Shown here: one piece after another, positions 47,346 to 57,139 of the stretch
How positions within the stretch are numbered: position 1 is the stretch's first letter
How the letters are laid out: the number at the start of each line of letters is the position of its first letter
Assembly (NCBI RefSeq): GCF_004010325.2
Contig: NZ_SADR02000016.1
Span: 81,324 to 145,323 of the forward strand
Source: Mesorhizobium sp. M00.F.Ca.ET.216.01.1.1
Lineage (GTDB): Bacteria; Pseudomonadota; Alphaproteobacteria; Rhizobiales; Rhizobiaceae
DNA length: 64,000 nt
Direction: 5' to 3'
Position numbers and translations under genes: made by a program
The notes under the pieces: generated by a model
Seen by the model: only the letters and a program-made list of their open reading frames with translations
The model's database searches: none
What the model was told of the DNA's origin: nothing

Positions 47346-48285
47346 GTATGGGCCCGCGGTCGGGCCCACTGCCGCTGCGGGAATGGCTCGCCGACTATCA
47401 TGGTGTGGACATTGCCAACGTGATGGCTGCTGACGGTTCTGTCGCTCTGTTCGACATTTTGTGTCGCGTTTGGCTGAAGCCCGGCGAAACCGTGCTCATC
47501 GAGGAGCCTTGCTACGATCGAATGGTCCACCTGCTGCGCCACTACGGCGCAAATGTCGTCGCCATTTAGCGAGGGAAGCGGACGGACAGACGCTTGAGCC
47601 GTTGAACGTCGCGGCGCGGCGCGAGCCCGTCTTCATGTATACAGTTCCGGACTTTCAAAATCCCACCGGCACCACATGGTCGGCCGCCAAGCGCCAGCAT
47701 CTTGTCGATCTGGCGAGGACCCATGATTTCCGCATTGTCGAAGACAGCCCTACCGCCTTCTTCGCTACAAGGGCGCGCAGATACCGTCGATCGCCGAACT
47801 CGGACGCGACGTGACGGTTCAGCTCAATTCTTTCTCCAAGGTGATCGCGCCGGTCTTCGCGACGCCTATCTTATTGCACCTCCGGACACCATCAGTGCGG
47901 CGGCCAAGCTGGGCGAGAGCACCTATGTGACGCCTGGCAACTTCGCGCTTTCGGTGGCTGGCGAATGGCTCCGCCGTGGGCCGCTAGGCGATCAGGTTGC
48001 TTCGCTGAGGCGCCTCTATGCACCGCGTCTGGAGGCGATGGCATCGGCACTGGACGAGTTCATGGCTGGCCATCGCTATGTGCGGCCCGAAGGCGGCTTC
48101 TTTGTCGGCGTGACACTGGCGCGCCCCATCGATGCTGCTGAACTGCGCAAGCAGGCCAGCGATGTGGGGTCGACATCGCAGATGGCGATGGCTTTTTCGC
48201 CAGCAAACCATCAGCGACGTTCTTGCGCTTGCCCTTTTGCTCGATGGACGAGGATGGCAGCACGAAAGACGACGACAAGTGCACC
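47346..48285 (+). pseudogene. Class I/II aminotransferase (PLP), frameshifted and N-terminally truncated
   Basis: PLREWLADYHGVDIANVMAA then IEEPCYDRMVHLLRHYGANV and a stop at 47568; after it EPVFMYTVPDFQNPTGTTWS and RIVEDSPTAFF, then in another frame AELGRDVTVQLNSFSKVIAP with the PLP lysine, and YVTPGNFALSVAGEWLRRGP and YVRPEGGFFVGVTLARPID, ending near DGDGFFASKPSATFLRLPFC. The order matches the PLP domain found alone or as the C-terminal part of MocR regulators. The first 80 or more residues are missing. The gene is dead. Confidence 0.75.
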
Positions 48286-48808
48286 AATCAAAAATGGAAG
48301 CAGGCGGAACGAATGGCATTCTTTCGGCCGCAACAACGCTTGCTGCCCCTTCGCGTGCTCGGCCGCCTGGGCCGATGTCATGATCGGTCTCGCCGAATCG
48401 AGGACAGGCCGCATTCGGGACTCAGCTCCAGGAAGGTGCTGAGCAGGCGGCATTGGACATTGAGGCGACCCGGGGATCGACGGCGAGACTATCAAGATCC
48501 GGACGTCGATTATGCCTGCGACTTTAAGCAATGCATTTCCGTCGCCGACAAGTTTGTTGCGGCCGCCGTCAAGTGCCGTGATCGTTCATTTCAATTCGCG
48601 TGTGACGATCCGGTAACAAGCATGGTGACACCTTCGAAAAACGCGCACGGGAGATAGATTTCCAAGTCTTTCAATTAGATTCCGCACACCAAAGGACTGA
48701 TGGCCGTCGCGGACACTTTGGCAAATGCCGGAACATCGGCCGATACTGTGGGCTCGATGGCCGTCGACATCGGAACAATTCAATGAAAGCAGGAGCAGCC
48801 AAGTGGCA
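48286..48808. other. Gap before the RraA-family gene
   Basis: No recognisable gene in about 520 bases. Plus frames are short and basic. An AGGAG sequence near 48790 serves the RraA-family start. Confidence 0.35.
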
Positions 48809-49471
48809 ATGAGCGAGAACGAGATCCTGGACCGGGGTGCGGTGATTGGGGTCAGCACATGGTCGGACGCATTGGACGAACGCGGCATCAAGGGGACTGT
48901 TCAAGGCATCGCGCGACAGAGCGGCAGCGGCCGTATGATCGGTTTCGCGGTCACCGCGCGCGAATTGACAGGCAGGTTAGGCGATTTTGAGAAAGCCGAG
49001 TTCGCGGTCGGCCAGCTGATTGAAGCGACAGGGCCTGGCAAGGTGTTGATGGTGGATATGAGCGGTTCGCCCATTTCTACAATGGGCGGTCTTGCTGCCC
49101 TCGTGGCAAAAAATCGACAGGCCACGGCTGTCGTGATTGACGGCGCCTGCCGGGATTTGGATGAAATTCGGGAAACGAGACTGTGGCTTCCAAGCCGGTG
49201 GGTTGCACCTACCACGGGGAAAACCCGGGTGAAGCTTCTTCCAATTGATTGTGACATCACGATCGGGGGAATTTCTGTATCACAAGGAGATCTTGTGATC
49301 GGTGATGACACGGGGATTATCGTCGTACCGCGTGCCCATGGGGAGGAGATTTTGATGAAAGCAGAGAGAATAATAGCTATTGATGCGCAAGTGGAAGAGC
49401 GTATTCGTGCGGGCGAGAGTTTTGGCTCAGCCGCGGCTGCGGTCGGCTATATTCCGGCTCGCAAGACTTGA
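48809..49471 (+). CDS. RraA-family protein (HMG/CHA aldolase or decarboxylase-like)
   Basis: A 220-residue member of the RraA/MenG-like family. Members act as 4-hydroxy-4-methyl-2-oxoglutarate or 4-carboxy-4-hydroxy-2-oxoadipate aldolases, oxaloacetate decarboxylases, or RNase E inhibitors. Motifs seen are GVSTWSDALDERGIKGTVQG at the start, LAALVAKNRQATAVVIDGAC and the substrate/metal pair GACRD, and GDLVIGDDTGIIVVPR near the end. I place the ATG at 48809 because it gives the usual length and has AGGAG before it. With no aromatic pathway genes nearby the substrate is open. It looks intact among relics. Confidence 0.85.
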   Translation: MSENEILDRGAVIGVSTWSDALDERGIKGTVQGIARQSGSGRMIGFAVTARELTGRLGDFEKAEFAVGQLIEATGPGKVLMVDMSGSPISTMGGLAALVAKNRQATAVVIDGACRDLDEIRETRLWLPSRWVAPTTGKTRVKLLPIDCDITIGGISVSQGDLVIGDDTGIIVVPRAHGEEILMKAERIIAIDAQVEERIRAGESFGSAAAAVGYIPARKT

Positions 49472-49509
49472 ACAACATAGCCGGTCCGCCTTCGACCGCG
49501 CATGACATC

Positions 49510-49990
49510 CTTTATTGCTCAAGGTGAGCATATGTTGGCAATGCCGATAACCTCTGCACGTCGGCTGCGCTTTACGACCGGGTGCGAAACGTCATTTCGA
49601 GATCGGATGGTCGATATTTGCCGGGGATGTGGAGGCCATCCTCGACCTTAAGCAACGGCGCAACGCCGTCATCCTGGCGCATACTATCAGACACCGGAGA
49701 TCTTCCACTGCTTCGCCGACATCGTGGGGAACAGTCTGGCGCTTGGCCGCAAGGCGATGCCGACTAAAGCGGACGTCATTGCGCTCGCGCATTTCACGCC
49801 CGAAACAGCTCATCCCGACTTGCACGCAGGCTGTTCGCTGGCGGACTTCATCACTGCTGAGGACGTGCGTCGGATGCGCCAGCGCATCCCAAACGGCCGA
49901 TAGTCACCTATGTCACACGTCTGCGGCCGTGAAGGCCGAGCCCGATATCTATCACACCTCGGGCATTGGACAGTGGTGGGATCTCTCGGC
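49510..49990 (+). pseudogene. nadA: Quinolinate synthase, frameshifted remnant
   Basis: SAALYDRVRNVISRSD, then in a second frame WSIFAGDVEAILDLKQRRNA and VILAH, then in a third YQTPEIFHCFADIVGNSLAL with GCSLADFITAEDVRRMRQRI, followed by TSAAVKAEPDIYHTSG. These are the N-terminal 150 residues of NadA, the iron-sulphur enzyme making quinolinate for NAD. Internal pieces such as the GVHFMAE region are shortened, and the C-terminal half with later cluster cysteines is absent. Several rhizobial symbiotic plasmids carry a second nad operon; this is a relic of one. Confidence 0.75.
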
Positions 49991-50371
49991 GTGCCACGTG
50001 CCTTCTTGCGCCGTGCGTTCCACCGCGCCGGCTGGCGGTGAGCGACAATGCGATCCGCGCCCGTGCCAAAGGCTCACGAGCTATCCCACGTTTCCCAAAT
50101 CCGGCGTAGATATCAGCCTTGGTCAATCGGTGGCTTGCTGGCAAGGCCGAGCCTGGCTCGATGTTGATCTGCGAAATTTTCGGCGGGACACAGTGTCTTG
50201 AACGGAAGAACTGTCAGTTTGCCGTCCTCACATCGCCTGACAGAAACAGGGGCTGTGTCAATTCGGCAAATGTGGCAGGGTAGCATTTGCCCGTGGCGAC
50301 GCATTGCTGCGGCATCCTCTGCCGGCCACCGAGCCAGCGCTGCGTGAACTATCGTATGTAGAGTAAGTGAT
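49991..50371. other. Gap before the AsnC gene
   Basis: One frame at 50040-50200 (LSDNAIRARAKGSRAIPRFP-like pieces) could be further decayed coding sequence, perhaps of the nad operon, but cannot be named. The last 40 bases are the leader of the AsnC-family gene. Confidence 0.3.
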
Positions 50372-50845
50372 ATGAACAAGCTAGACCGCATGGATTACCG
50401 GATTCTTGATGTGCTCCAAGAAAACGGCCGCCTCCCAATCAAGATCCTCGCCGACAGGGTCGGAATTTCTGTGTCGCCGTGTTGGCAGAGAGTCAAAAAG
50501 CTCGAAAAAGATGGTATTATCCGTCGTTACATTGCGGAAATAGCGATTGAAAAGTTACAAAGTGTCCAGATTGTTTTAGCTAATGTAGCCCTCTCGAAGC
50601 ATCATAGAGATGCCTTGGATTTCTTCGAACGCAATATGTGCGTCATTCCAGAAGTTGTCGAGTGTTACGAAGTAATGGGTCAGTTTGACTACCACATGAA
50701 ATTTGTTGTATCCTCCATTGAACGTTATACTGAGATCGTAGAGAGATTTCTAACTCCTGAATTTGGTGTTGAAAGGTATTTCACCGACATAGTGAGTCGG
50801 GTTGCCAAAGAGGATCGGGCTATCCATCTGCGCAGTTTGATATAA
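50372..50845 (+). CDS. Lrp/AsnC-family transcriptional regulator
   Basis: A 157-residue regulator. The helix-turn-helix is at residues 5-50 (MDYRILDVLQENGRLPIKIL and VGISVSPCWQRVKKLEKDGI). The ligand-binding RAM domain follows, with PEVVECYEVMGQFDYHMKFV. Members bind an amino acid and control its transport or use. The gene is AT-rich compared with its flanks. The peptide ABC transporter downstream on the same strand, after a 670-base gap, is the likeliest target. It resembles y4tD of NGR234 as I remember it. Confidence 0.88.
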   Translation: MNKLDRMDYRILDVLQENGRLPIKILADRVGISVSPCWQRVKKLEKDGIIRRYIAEIAIEKLQSVQIVLANVALSKHHRDALDFFERNMCVIPEVVECYEVMGQFDYHMKFVVSSIERYTEIVERFLTPEFGVERYFTDIVSRVAKEDRAIHLRSLI

Positions 50846-51515
50846 TCAGTGTGCTGCAGTTTGACCGAGCAATTGGTCCACCTGACTGATGGGAACGACC
50901 GGCCAGGTCAATATCTACAGGAATCCAAGAATGTCTCGGGAGTGGTCGGCTCGGGAGATTCTCGCGACTCTGCCGTCGGATTTTCCGCCGTGGGCGACTG
51001 AGATGGCCGAGTGAGGCTGACACCGCGCTTTTCAGGCAGGCCGTGCACTCCGGCGAGCGTAATCCGGACCGAACTTGATGCCCACCGGCGGATTGCATCC
51101 TCGAAACCACGATCCCTGGTAGCTGACGGTTGCGGTGTTCATGACATCGGTCTATGCCGCAAATTCCTGAATGCGAGTTAAGCTGATAACGGCGTTCCCC
51201 AATTGGGCTGGAAAATTTCGGAAGCAAGGCCTCTCACAGCAAATGTTTTCGTGAAATGGGAGCAAGTCAGTAACACTTCCATAGCGCCTTGCCTTATTGT
51301 CCAAGGAGTAACCCGCTGGGCAGGAGCCGTGAAAAAATAACCTGTCCGACGCGCGTCGAAAGCTTACAACGAGTACAAGTCAGAAAATCTGGTCGTGCTC
51401 GTGGCAATCAGGGACGATGCGGGCCACAAAGGCCGAAGCCTAGAGTTCACACTTGGGTCGCCCGCCCCAAAGGTGGTGGGCTGAAATATATCGTATGTTA
51501 GGGGAGGACTAACAC
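50846..51515. other. Long intergenic region before the ABC transporter
   Basis: No gene identified. It contains copy 2 of the dispersed repeat (51126-51191) and the leader of the transporter, with GGGAGG at about 51501-51506 as ribosome binding site. Confidence 0.4.
51126..51191 (+). repeat. 66-bp dispersed direct repeat, copy 2
   Basis: Nearly identical to 44334-44398 in the same orientation, 6.8 kb away. The two copies bracket the region holding the IS630, ISAs1 and broken genes and could have served for recombination. Confidence 0.75.
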
Positions 51516-53180
51516 GTGAAAACGAACTACCGCATTCTCGATCTCATGAGGCGCAACCGCACGCCGCTCGAAAACCATCTTATCGACGGGCTGGTCGACG
51601 GCCGCATCAGTCGCCGCGAATTCATGCGCCACGGCAGTCTGCTCGGTCTGTCGCTGCCGCTGCTTGGCGGCATAGGCATGGCAGCTGGCCTCGGCGCCAT
51701 GCCGTCGCGCGCCCGCGCCCAAGGCGCCCCCGGCGCCACCATTCGCGTTGCCTGCGTCGTGCCGACAGGAGCCATAGACCCCGTCACCATCGCCGATAAT
51801 GGTGGCTATTTAATGCTGCAGCAGGTTGGAGAATATCTCTGTCTCGACGGCCCCGACTTGGTACTGCGGCCTTCGCTAGCCGAGAGTTGGAAACCGAACC
51901 ACAAAGCTACGGTATGGACCTTCAAGCTTCGAAAGGGCGTCGAATTTCACAGCGGCGGCGAGATGAAGGCCGATGACGTGGTTGCCAGCTTCGATCGGCT
52001 CGCCGACCCGGCCGGCTCGTCCAATGCACTGTCCGTCTTCAAGGGTATCCTGCAGAAGGGCGCGACCAGGAAAGTCGACGACTACACCGTTGAGTTCCAC
52101 CTCGATGCGCCGAACGGCAACTTCCCCTACATGGTGGCGTCGGACAATTACAACGCCATCATTCTGCCTGCCAGCTACAAGGGCGACTACGAAAAGAGCT
52201 TCGACGGCACCGGGCCGTTCAAGCTGGACAACTACACGCCCAAGGTCGGCGCTTCCTTCGTTCGCAACGAGGACTACTGGGGGGCGAAGGCGTTGCCTGA
52301 TCGCACGGAGTTCACTTTCTTCGACGACATCCAGCCGCAGATCCTGGCGCTGCAGGGCGGCCAGGTCGACATCATCAACCAGGTGACGGCGCTCGGTGGC
52401 GTCGGCCTGCTCAAAGATCCGAACGTAGATATCATTGGCCTGAAGTCGTCTTTGAATCGGCAAGTGCACATGCGCTGCGACTCCGACCCTTTCAAAGACC
52501 CGCGCGTGCGCCGCGCGATTGCACTCTCAATCGATCGCGACAAGGTGGTTGCCGGCCTGCTGAAGGGGCGCGCCACGCTGGGCAACGACAGTCCGTTCGC
52601 TCCCGTCTATCCGTCAACCAATACGAGCGTGCCGCAGCGCAAGCAGGACATCGCGCAGGCCAAGCAGCTCATGGTAGCTGCAGGTGCCGGCAAGGGCTTC
52701 AAGGTGACGCTGACCACCGAGCGCTATGGCGAAATCCCGGCATACGCCCAGCTCATCCAGAACTGGGTTAAGGAAATCGGCATCGAGCTGGACCTCAACA
52801 TCCTCGACTCAGGTCCCTATTACGGAGACGCAGTGTTCGGCAAATCGAACTGGCTGGATTCGGTGATGGGCGTCACCGGCTATGGTCACCGCGGTGTGCC
52901 GAACGTGTTCCTTGCAGCACCCCTGAAGAGCGACGGCACCTGGAACGCGGCGCACTTCAAGAACAAGGACTACGACACGCTGGCGGACAGCTACATCGCG
53001 GCGCTTGACCTTGAGGCGCAGAAGGCTGCGGCCGGCAAGATCCAGAAGCTGCTGCTCGAGGAAACACCTATCATCTTCGGCTATTTCTCCGATTACCTCA
53101 CGGCGACGGCGAAAGGCGTGACCGGCGTGCAGCCGACCGCCATGGGGCAGCTGTTCCTCGAAAAAGCATCGAAGGCCTAA
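51516..53180 (+). CDS. Peptide-type ABC transporter substrate-binding protein
   Basis: A 554-residue extracytoplasmic solute-binding protein of family 5 (DppA/OppA type). A twin-arginine export signal is visible at residues 28-68: SRREFMRHGSLLGLSLPLLG followed by a hydrophobic run and an ARA cleavage site. The body has TVWTFKLRKGVEFHSGGEMK, ADDVVASFDRLADPAGSS and DPRVRRAIALSIDRDKVVAG, standard for the family. GGGAGG lies nine bases or so before the GTG start. It delivers an oligopeptide, opine-like or other amino compound to the permeases encoded next. The exact ligand cannot be read from the sequence. Confidence 0.92.
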   Translation: MKTNYRILDLMRRNRTPLENHLIDGLVDGRISRREFMRHGSLLGLSLPLLGGIGMAAGLGAMPSRARAQGAPGATIRVACVVPTGAIDPVTIADNGGYLMLQQVGEYLCLDGPDLVLRPSLAESWKPNHKATVWTFKLRKGVEFHSGGEMKADDVVASFDRLADPAGSSNALSVFKGILQKGATRKVDDYTVEFHLDAPNGNFPYMVASDNYNAIILPASYKGDYEKSFDGTGPFKLDNYTPKVGASFVRNEDYWGAKALPDRTEFTFFDDIQPQILALQGGQVDIINQVTALGGVGLLKDPNVDIIGLKSSLNRQVHMRCDSDPFKDPRVRRAIALSIDRDKVVAGLLKGRATLGNDSPFAPVYPSTNTSVPQRKQDIAQAKQLMVAAGAGKGFKVTLTTERYGEIPAYAQLIQNWVKEIGIELDLNILDSGPYYGDAVFGKSNWLDSVMGVTGYGHRGVPNVFLAAPLKSDGTWNAAHFKNKDYDTLADSYIAALDLEAQKAAAGKIQKLLLEETPIIFGYFSDYLTATAKGVTGVQPTAMGQLFLEKASKA

Positions 53181-53242
53181 GCGAGCGAAAGCCAATCGTC
53201 TAATAGCCAGCCCCCCACGTGGGGTTGGCTCCATAAGGAGTC

Positions 53243-54202
53243 ATAGCCATTCTCTCCTTCTTTGCCCGGCGTGTCTCGCTATCGCTCGTCACGCTGTTCC
53301 TGCTTAGCATCATGGTGTTCCTAGGCGGCCAGGTGCTGCCCGGCAATGTCGGGCGCGCCATATTGGGGCCGTTCGCCGACCAGCGCGCGGTCGATGCACT
53401 TAACCATTCGCTTGGCGTCGACCGGCCGCTGCTCGTCCAGTACGGAAGCTGGATCTGGAATTTCCTGCACGGCGACATGGGCACGTCCTACGTCTTCCGT
53501 GCGCCGGTGGCACCCTTCGTTGTCGACGCCCTCGGCAATTCGATGAAACTGGCGCTGATCGCCTTCGTGCTGGTGGTGCCGATCGGCATCCTCGGCGGCG
53601 TTGTCGCCGCGCTCAACCTCAACCGGCCGCTCGACCGCATCATCAGCCTGGGCGGGCTGTCGGTGACGGTACTGCCGGAATTCGTCACCGGCATCATCCT
53701 GATCCTGATCTTCGGCGTCTGGCTGAGGTGGCTGCCGATCGCGGCGGCATGGCCAAAAGGCGCGGGATTCCTCACCCAGATCTACTATCTGATCCTGCCG
53801 TCGCTGCCGCTATTCCTGGTGCTGTTCGGCTACATCGCCCGCATGGCGCGGTCCGGCATGATCGAGGCGCTCGATTCCGACTATACAAGGACGGCCGTGC
53901 TCAAGGGCCTGACGTGGCGCACGGTGATCTGGCGACATGTGCTGCGCAATGCGCTGCTGCCGACCATCACCGTCATCGCCACACAGACCGGCTACCTCAT
54001 CGGCGGCCTGGTCGTGATCGAAACGCTGTTCCGCTACCAGGGCATCGGCTCGCTTATCTTCACCGCCGCGCGCGGCAAGGATTTCCCGATGCTGGAGGCC
54101 GGCATCCTCACCATCGGCATCGTCTATGCCGTGGCGACGCTTGCCGCTGACTTCCTCTATTCCGTACTCAATCCGCGTATCCGGCTGGGAGCAGAGCAAT
54201 GA
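53243..54202 (+). CDS. ABC transporter permease (DppB type), non-canonical start
   Basis: A 319-residue inner-membrane permease with six predicted helices and the loop EALDSDYTRTAVLKGLTWRT that contacts the ATPase. The first ATG in frame is at 53312, but starting there would remove half of the first membrane segment (LSFFARRVSLSLVTLFLLSI). The expected start is at 53243, where the codon is ATA preceded by AAGGAG; an ATT at 53249 has better spacing. Either a rare start codon is used, or ATG has mutated to ATA. The 3' end overlaps the next gene by four bases. Confidence 0.85.
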   Translation: MAILSFFARRVSLSLVTLFLLSIMVFLGGQVLPGNVGRAILGPFADQRAVDALNHSLGVDRPLLVQYGSWIWNFLHGDMGTSYVFRAPVAPFVVDALGNSMKLALIAFVLVVPIGILGGVVAALNLNRPLDRIISLGGLSVTVLPEFVTGIILILIFGVWLRWLPIAAAWPKGAGFLTQIYYLILPSLPLFLVLFGYIARMARSGMIEALDSDYTRTAVLKGLTWRTVIWRHVLRNALLPTITVIATQTGYLIGGLVVIETLFRYQGIGSLIFTAARGKDFPMLEAGILTIGIVYAVATLAADFLYSVLNPRIRLGAEQ

Positions 54203-55077
54203 GCGCCGTCCAGACCACCTCTCCCGCACAAGACGACATGCGCCGGCGCAGTCCCCTGGCGGATGTCTTTTACTCCCTACTACGCTCGCGAACCTTCCTC
54301 GTCGGTCTTGCCATCGTGCTGTTCTGGGTCGCCTGTGCGCTGTTCGGCGAGCGCTTCGTGCCTTACGACCCACTCGCCGACGACATCATCGATGCGCTGG
54401 CACCCCCCTCGCGCGAACACTGGTTCGGCACCGACCAAATCGGCCGCGATGTCTTCTCGCGCGTCATCGTCGGCTCGCGCGATATCCTGACCGTCGCCCC
54501 GCTGGCGACACTGTTTGCGACCGTGGCCGGCACGGCACTGGGTCTGCTCACCGGCTACTTCCGCGGCATCGTCGACGATGTCGTCAGCCGCATCCTCGAA
54601 GCCTTCATGGCCATCCCGGGTGTCATCGTGGCGCTGCTCGCCATCGTCGCGCTTGGTACCTCCAAGACCACCGTCATCGTCGTCATTGGGCTGAGCTTCG
54701 CGCCCATCATTGCCCGCACCGTGCGCTCGGCGGTGCTGACCGAGCGCGAACTCGACTATGTCGCCGCCGCCGAGCTTCGGCACGAGCGCGCGCTGTATAC
54801 GATGTTCGTCGAGATCCTGCCCAACGTCATTCCACCAATCCTGGTCGAGACCACCGTGCGGCTGGGTTATGCCATCTTCGCGGTCGCCACGCTCTCCTTC
54901 CTGGGTTTTGGCATCCAGCCGCCCTCACCCGACTGGGGGCTCTCGATCTCCAGCAATTACGGCATGATCAGTGGCGGCTTCTGGTGGACGGTGCTGTTCG
55001 ACGCGCTCGCCATCGCCTCGCTGGTGATCGGCGTCAATCTGGTGACCGATGGCGTCCAGGGGGCGTTTAATGACTGA
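54199..55077 (+). CDS. ABC transporter permease (DppC type)
   Basis: A 292-residue second permease. An N-terminal cytoplasmic leader is followed by the first helix (TFLVGLAIVLFWVACALFGE), the GTDQIGRDVFSRVIVGSRDI motif, and the ATPase-contact loop ELDYVAAAELRHERALYTMF. The last part, FGIQPPSPDWGLSISSNYGM, is typical of DppC proteins. It overlaps the upstream permease (ATGA) and the downstream ATPase (ATGA), so translation is coupled. Confidence 0.93.
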   Translation: MSAVQTTSPAQDDMRRRSPLADVFYSLLRSRTFLVGLAIVLFWVACALFGERFVPYDPLADDIIDALAPPSREHWFGTDQIGRDVFSRVIVGSRDILTVAPLATLFATVAGTALGLLTGYFRGIVDDVVSRILEAFMAIPGVIVALLAIVALGTSKTTVIVVIGLSFAPIIARTVRSAVLTERELDYVAAAELRHERALYTMFVEILPNVIPPILVETTVRLGYAIFAVATLSFLGFGIQPPSPDWGLSISSNYGMISGGFWWTVLFDALAIASLVIGVNLVTDGVQGAFND

Positions 55078-57127
55078 GAGGAACGCGCTCGAACTGAAGG
55101 ACCTTTCGGTCGCCTATCGCGTCGCCGGACGCAACCGCGCGGTGCTGCGCAACGTCAACCTGACCATCAAGACCGGCGAAGCCTATGGGCTGGTCGGTGA
55201 ATCCGGCTGCGGCAAGTCGACCGTGGCGCTGTCGGTGGTGCGCTATCTGCCGCGCAACGGCTCGATCACCGGCGGCTCGATCGCGCTCGACGGCAAGGAC
55301 GTGATGAAGCTTGACAGCGAGGCGCTGCGGCGTGCCCGCGCAGACAGCGTGTCGATGGTCTATCAGGACCCCGGCAAGGCGCTGAACCCGTCGCTCCGCA
55401 TCGACCGGCAGTTGACCGAGATCTTCGAACTCGCCGGCATCACCGGACAGGCGGCAAGCGACAAGGCAATCGCCATGCTGAACCGGGTGCGCATCTCCGA
55501 TCCGGCCAGCGTCATGCAGCGCTATCCGCACCAGCTTTCCGGCGGCATGCAGCAGCGCGTGGCGATCGCCATGGCGCTGGCCAACGACCCCTCGATGCTG
55601 ATCCTCGACGAGCCGACCACCGGCCTCGATGCGACGGTGGAAGCCGAGGTCCTCGACCTGATCGAGCAATTGCGGCGTGAGCTGTCAGCCTCGATCCTAT
55701 TCATCAGCCACAACCTCGCCGTCGTCTCCAACATGTGCGACCGGGTCGGCGTGCTCTATGCCGGAATGCTGGTCGAGGAAGGCTCGACCAAGGACGTCTT
55801 CAACGATCCGCGCCATCCCTACACGGTGGCGCTGCTACGCTGTCTGCCCCGTGGCGGCCAGCGCAAGGACCAGGGCCGCCTCGACACCATTCCGGGTTTC
55901 CTCCCCGGCATTGGCGTGGCCATCAAGGGCTGTGCCTTCGCCGATCGCTGTGCGCTTGCTGACGACCGCTGCCGCACCGAACTGCCGCCGCTCTATGATC
56001 TGGGCGGCCGGCTGTCGCGTTGCTTCCATCATCACAAGGCGCAAGCCCTGCCGCGTGCCACACCCAGCGATGTGGCGCCTGCACCAAAGCCGGCGGGGGC
56101 ACCGGTGCTGCGAGTCGCGGGACTGAACAAAACCTATGGCAACCCTGGCCATCCCTTGCGCGCCGTCAAGGATGTTTCGCTTGACCTGCGACCCGGCGAG
56201 ACGCTTGGGCTGGTCGGCGAGTCCGGCAGCGGCAAGACAACCTTCGCTAGGCTGCTGCTTGGCCTGGTGCCGCCCGATGACGGCGGCACCATCGAACTCG
56301 AGGGCAGGGCGCTGGCGCCTCGCCTGGAGAACCGCAGCGACGACCAGATCAAGGCGATGCAGATCGTCTTCCAGAATCCGGACTCGGCGCTCAACCGCTC
56401 GCATTCGATCCGGCATCTCATCGGCCGGGCGCTGAAGCGGCTGGCCGGTCTCTCCGGCAAGGCGCTGGAGGCCCGCCTCAACGACCTGGTCCGCTCGGTG
56501 CGACTCACCGAGCGGCATCTCGCCGTTAAGCCGCGCCAGCTTTCAGGTGGCCTGAAGCAGCGCGTTGCCATTGCCCGCGCCTTCGCCGGCGATCCGCGTA
56601 TCGTGGTGTGCGATGAGCCGACCTCTGCGCTGGATGTTTCCGTGCAGGCGGCGATCCTCAACCTGCTCGCCGACCTGCAGTCGAAAGAAGATGTCAGCTA
56701 CATCTTCATCTCGCATGACCTTGGCGTGGTGCGTTACCTCTCTGACAAGATCGCCGTGCTCTATCTCGGCCGCATCATGGAGTTCGGGCCATCGGAACCG
56801 GTGTTTTCCGGCCCCCACCATCCCTACACCGAGGCGCTGCTGTCAGCCGTGCCCGAGCTCGACCGGTCAAAGAGCTCGCGCATCCGCCTCGACGGAGAGA
56901 CCCCGAGCGCCGCTAATCCGCCGACGGGCTGCGTCTTCCACACGCGCTGCCCGCGCAAGATCGGCGCCATCTGCGAGACGCTGGAGCCGGAGCTTTCCGA
57001 GTCTGAACCCGGACACACCATCCGCTGTCATATCCCTTATATCGAGCTAATGGAGCTGCAAAGCCTAAAAAGTGAGGCCCGGGAGTCATCATTGCAAAGA
57101 AGACGAGTGGAAAGGTCGACAGCCTAG
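55070..57127 (+). CDS. Fused double ATPase of the peptide ABC transporter (DppD-DppF type)
   Basis: A 685-residue cytoplasmic protein made of two ABC ATPase domains. Domain 1 has Walker A GESGCGKST near residue 43, LSGGMQQRVAIAMALAND and Walker B MLILDEPTTGLDATVEAE, then the oligopeptide-family C-terminal cysteines (GCAFADRCALADDRC). Domain 2 has Walker A GESGSGKTT near residue 383, LSGGLKQRVAIARAFAGDP, Walker B IVVCDEPTSALDVSVQAA and GCVFHTRCPRK. In related operons these are often two genes; here they are fused, which is also seen in YejF-like systems. The start overlaps the DppC-type gene. All catalytic motifs look intact. Confidence 0.93.
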   Translation: MTERNALELKDLSVAYRVAGRNRAVLRNVNLTIKTGEAYGLVGESGCGKSTVALSVVRYLPRNGSITGGSIALDGKDVMKLDSEALRRARADSVSMVYQDPGKALNPSLRIDRQLTEIFELAGITGQAASDKAIAMLNRVRISDPASVMQRYPHQLSGGMQQRVAIAMALANDPSMLILDEPTTGLDATVEAEVLDLIEQLRRELSASILFISHNLAVVSNMCDRVGVLYAGMLVEEGSTKDVFNDPRHPYTVALLRCLPRGGQRKDQGRLDTIPGFLPGIGVAIKGCAFADRCALADDRCRTELPPLYDLGGRLSRCFHHHKAQALPRATPSDVAPAPKPAGAPVLRVAGLNKTYGNPGHPLRAVKDVSLDLRPGETLGLVGESGSGKTTFARLLLGLVPPDDGGTIELEGRALAPRLENRSDDQIKAMQIVFQNPDSALNRSHSIRHLIGRALKRLAGLSGKALEARLNDLVRSVRLTERHLAVKPRQLSGGLKQRVAIARAFAGDPRIVVCDEPTSALDVSVQAAILNLLADLQSKEDVSYIFISHDLGVVRYLSDKIAVLYLGRIMEFGPSEPVFSGPHHPYTEALLSAVPELDRSKSSRIRLDGETPSAANPPTGCVFHTRCPRKIGAICETLEPELSESEPGHTIRCHIPYIELMELQSLKSEARESSLQRRRVERSTA

Positions 57128-57139
57128 AACCGAAAGAAA

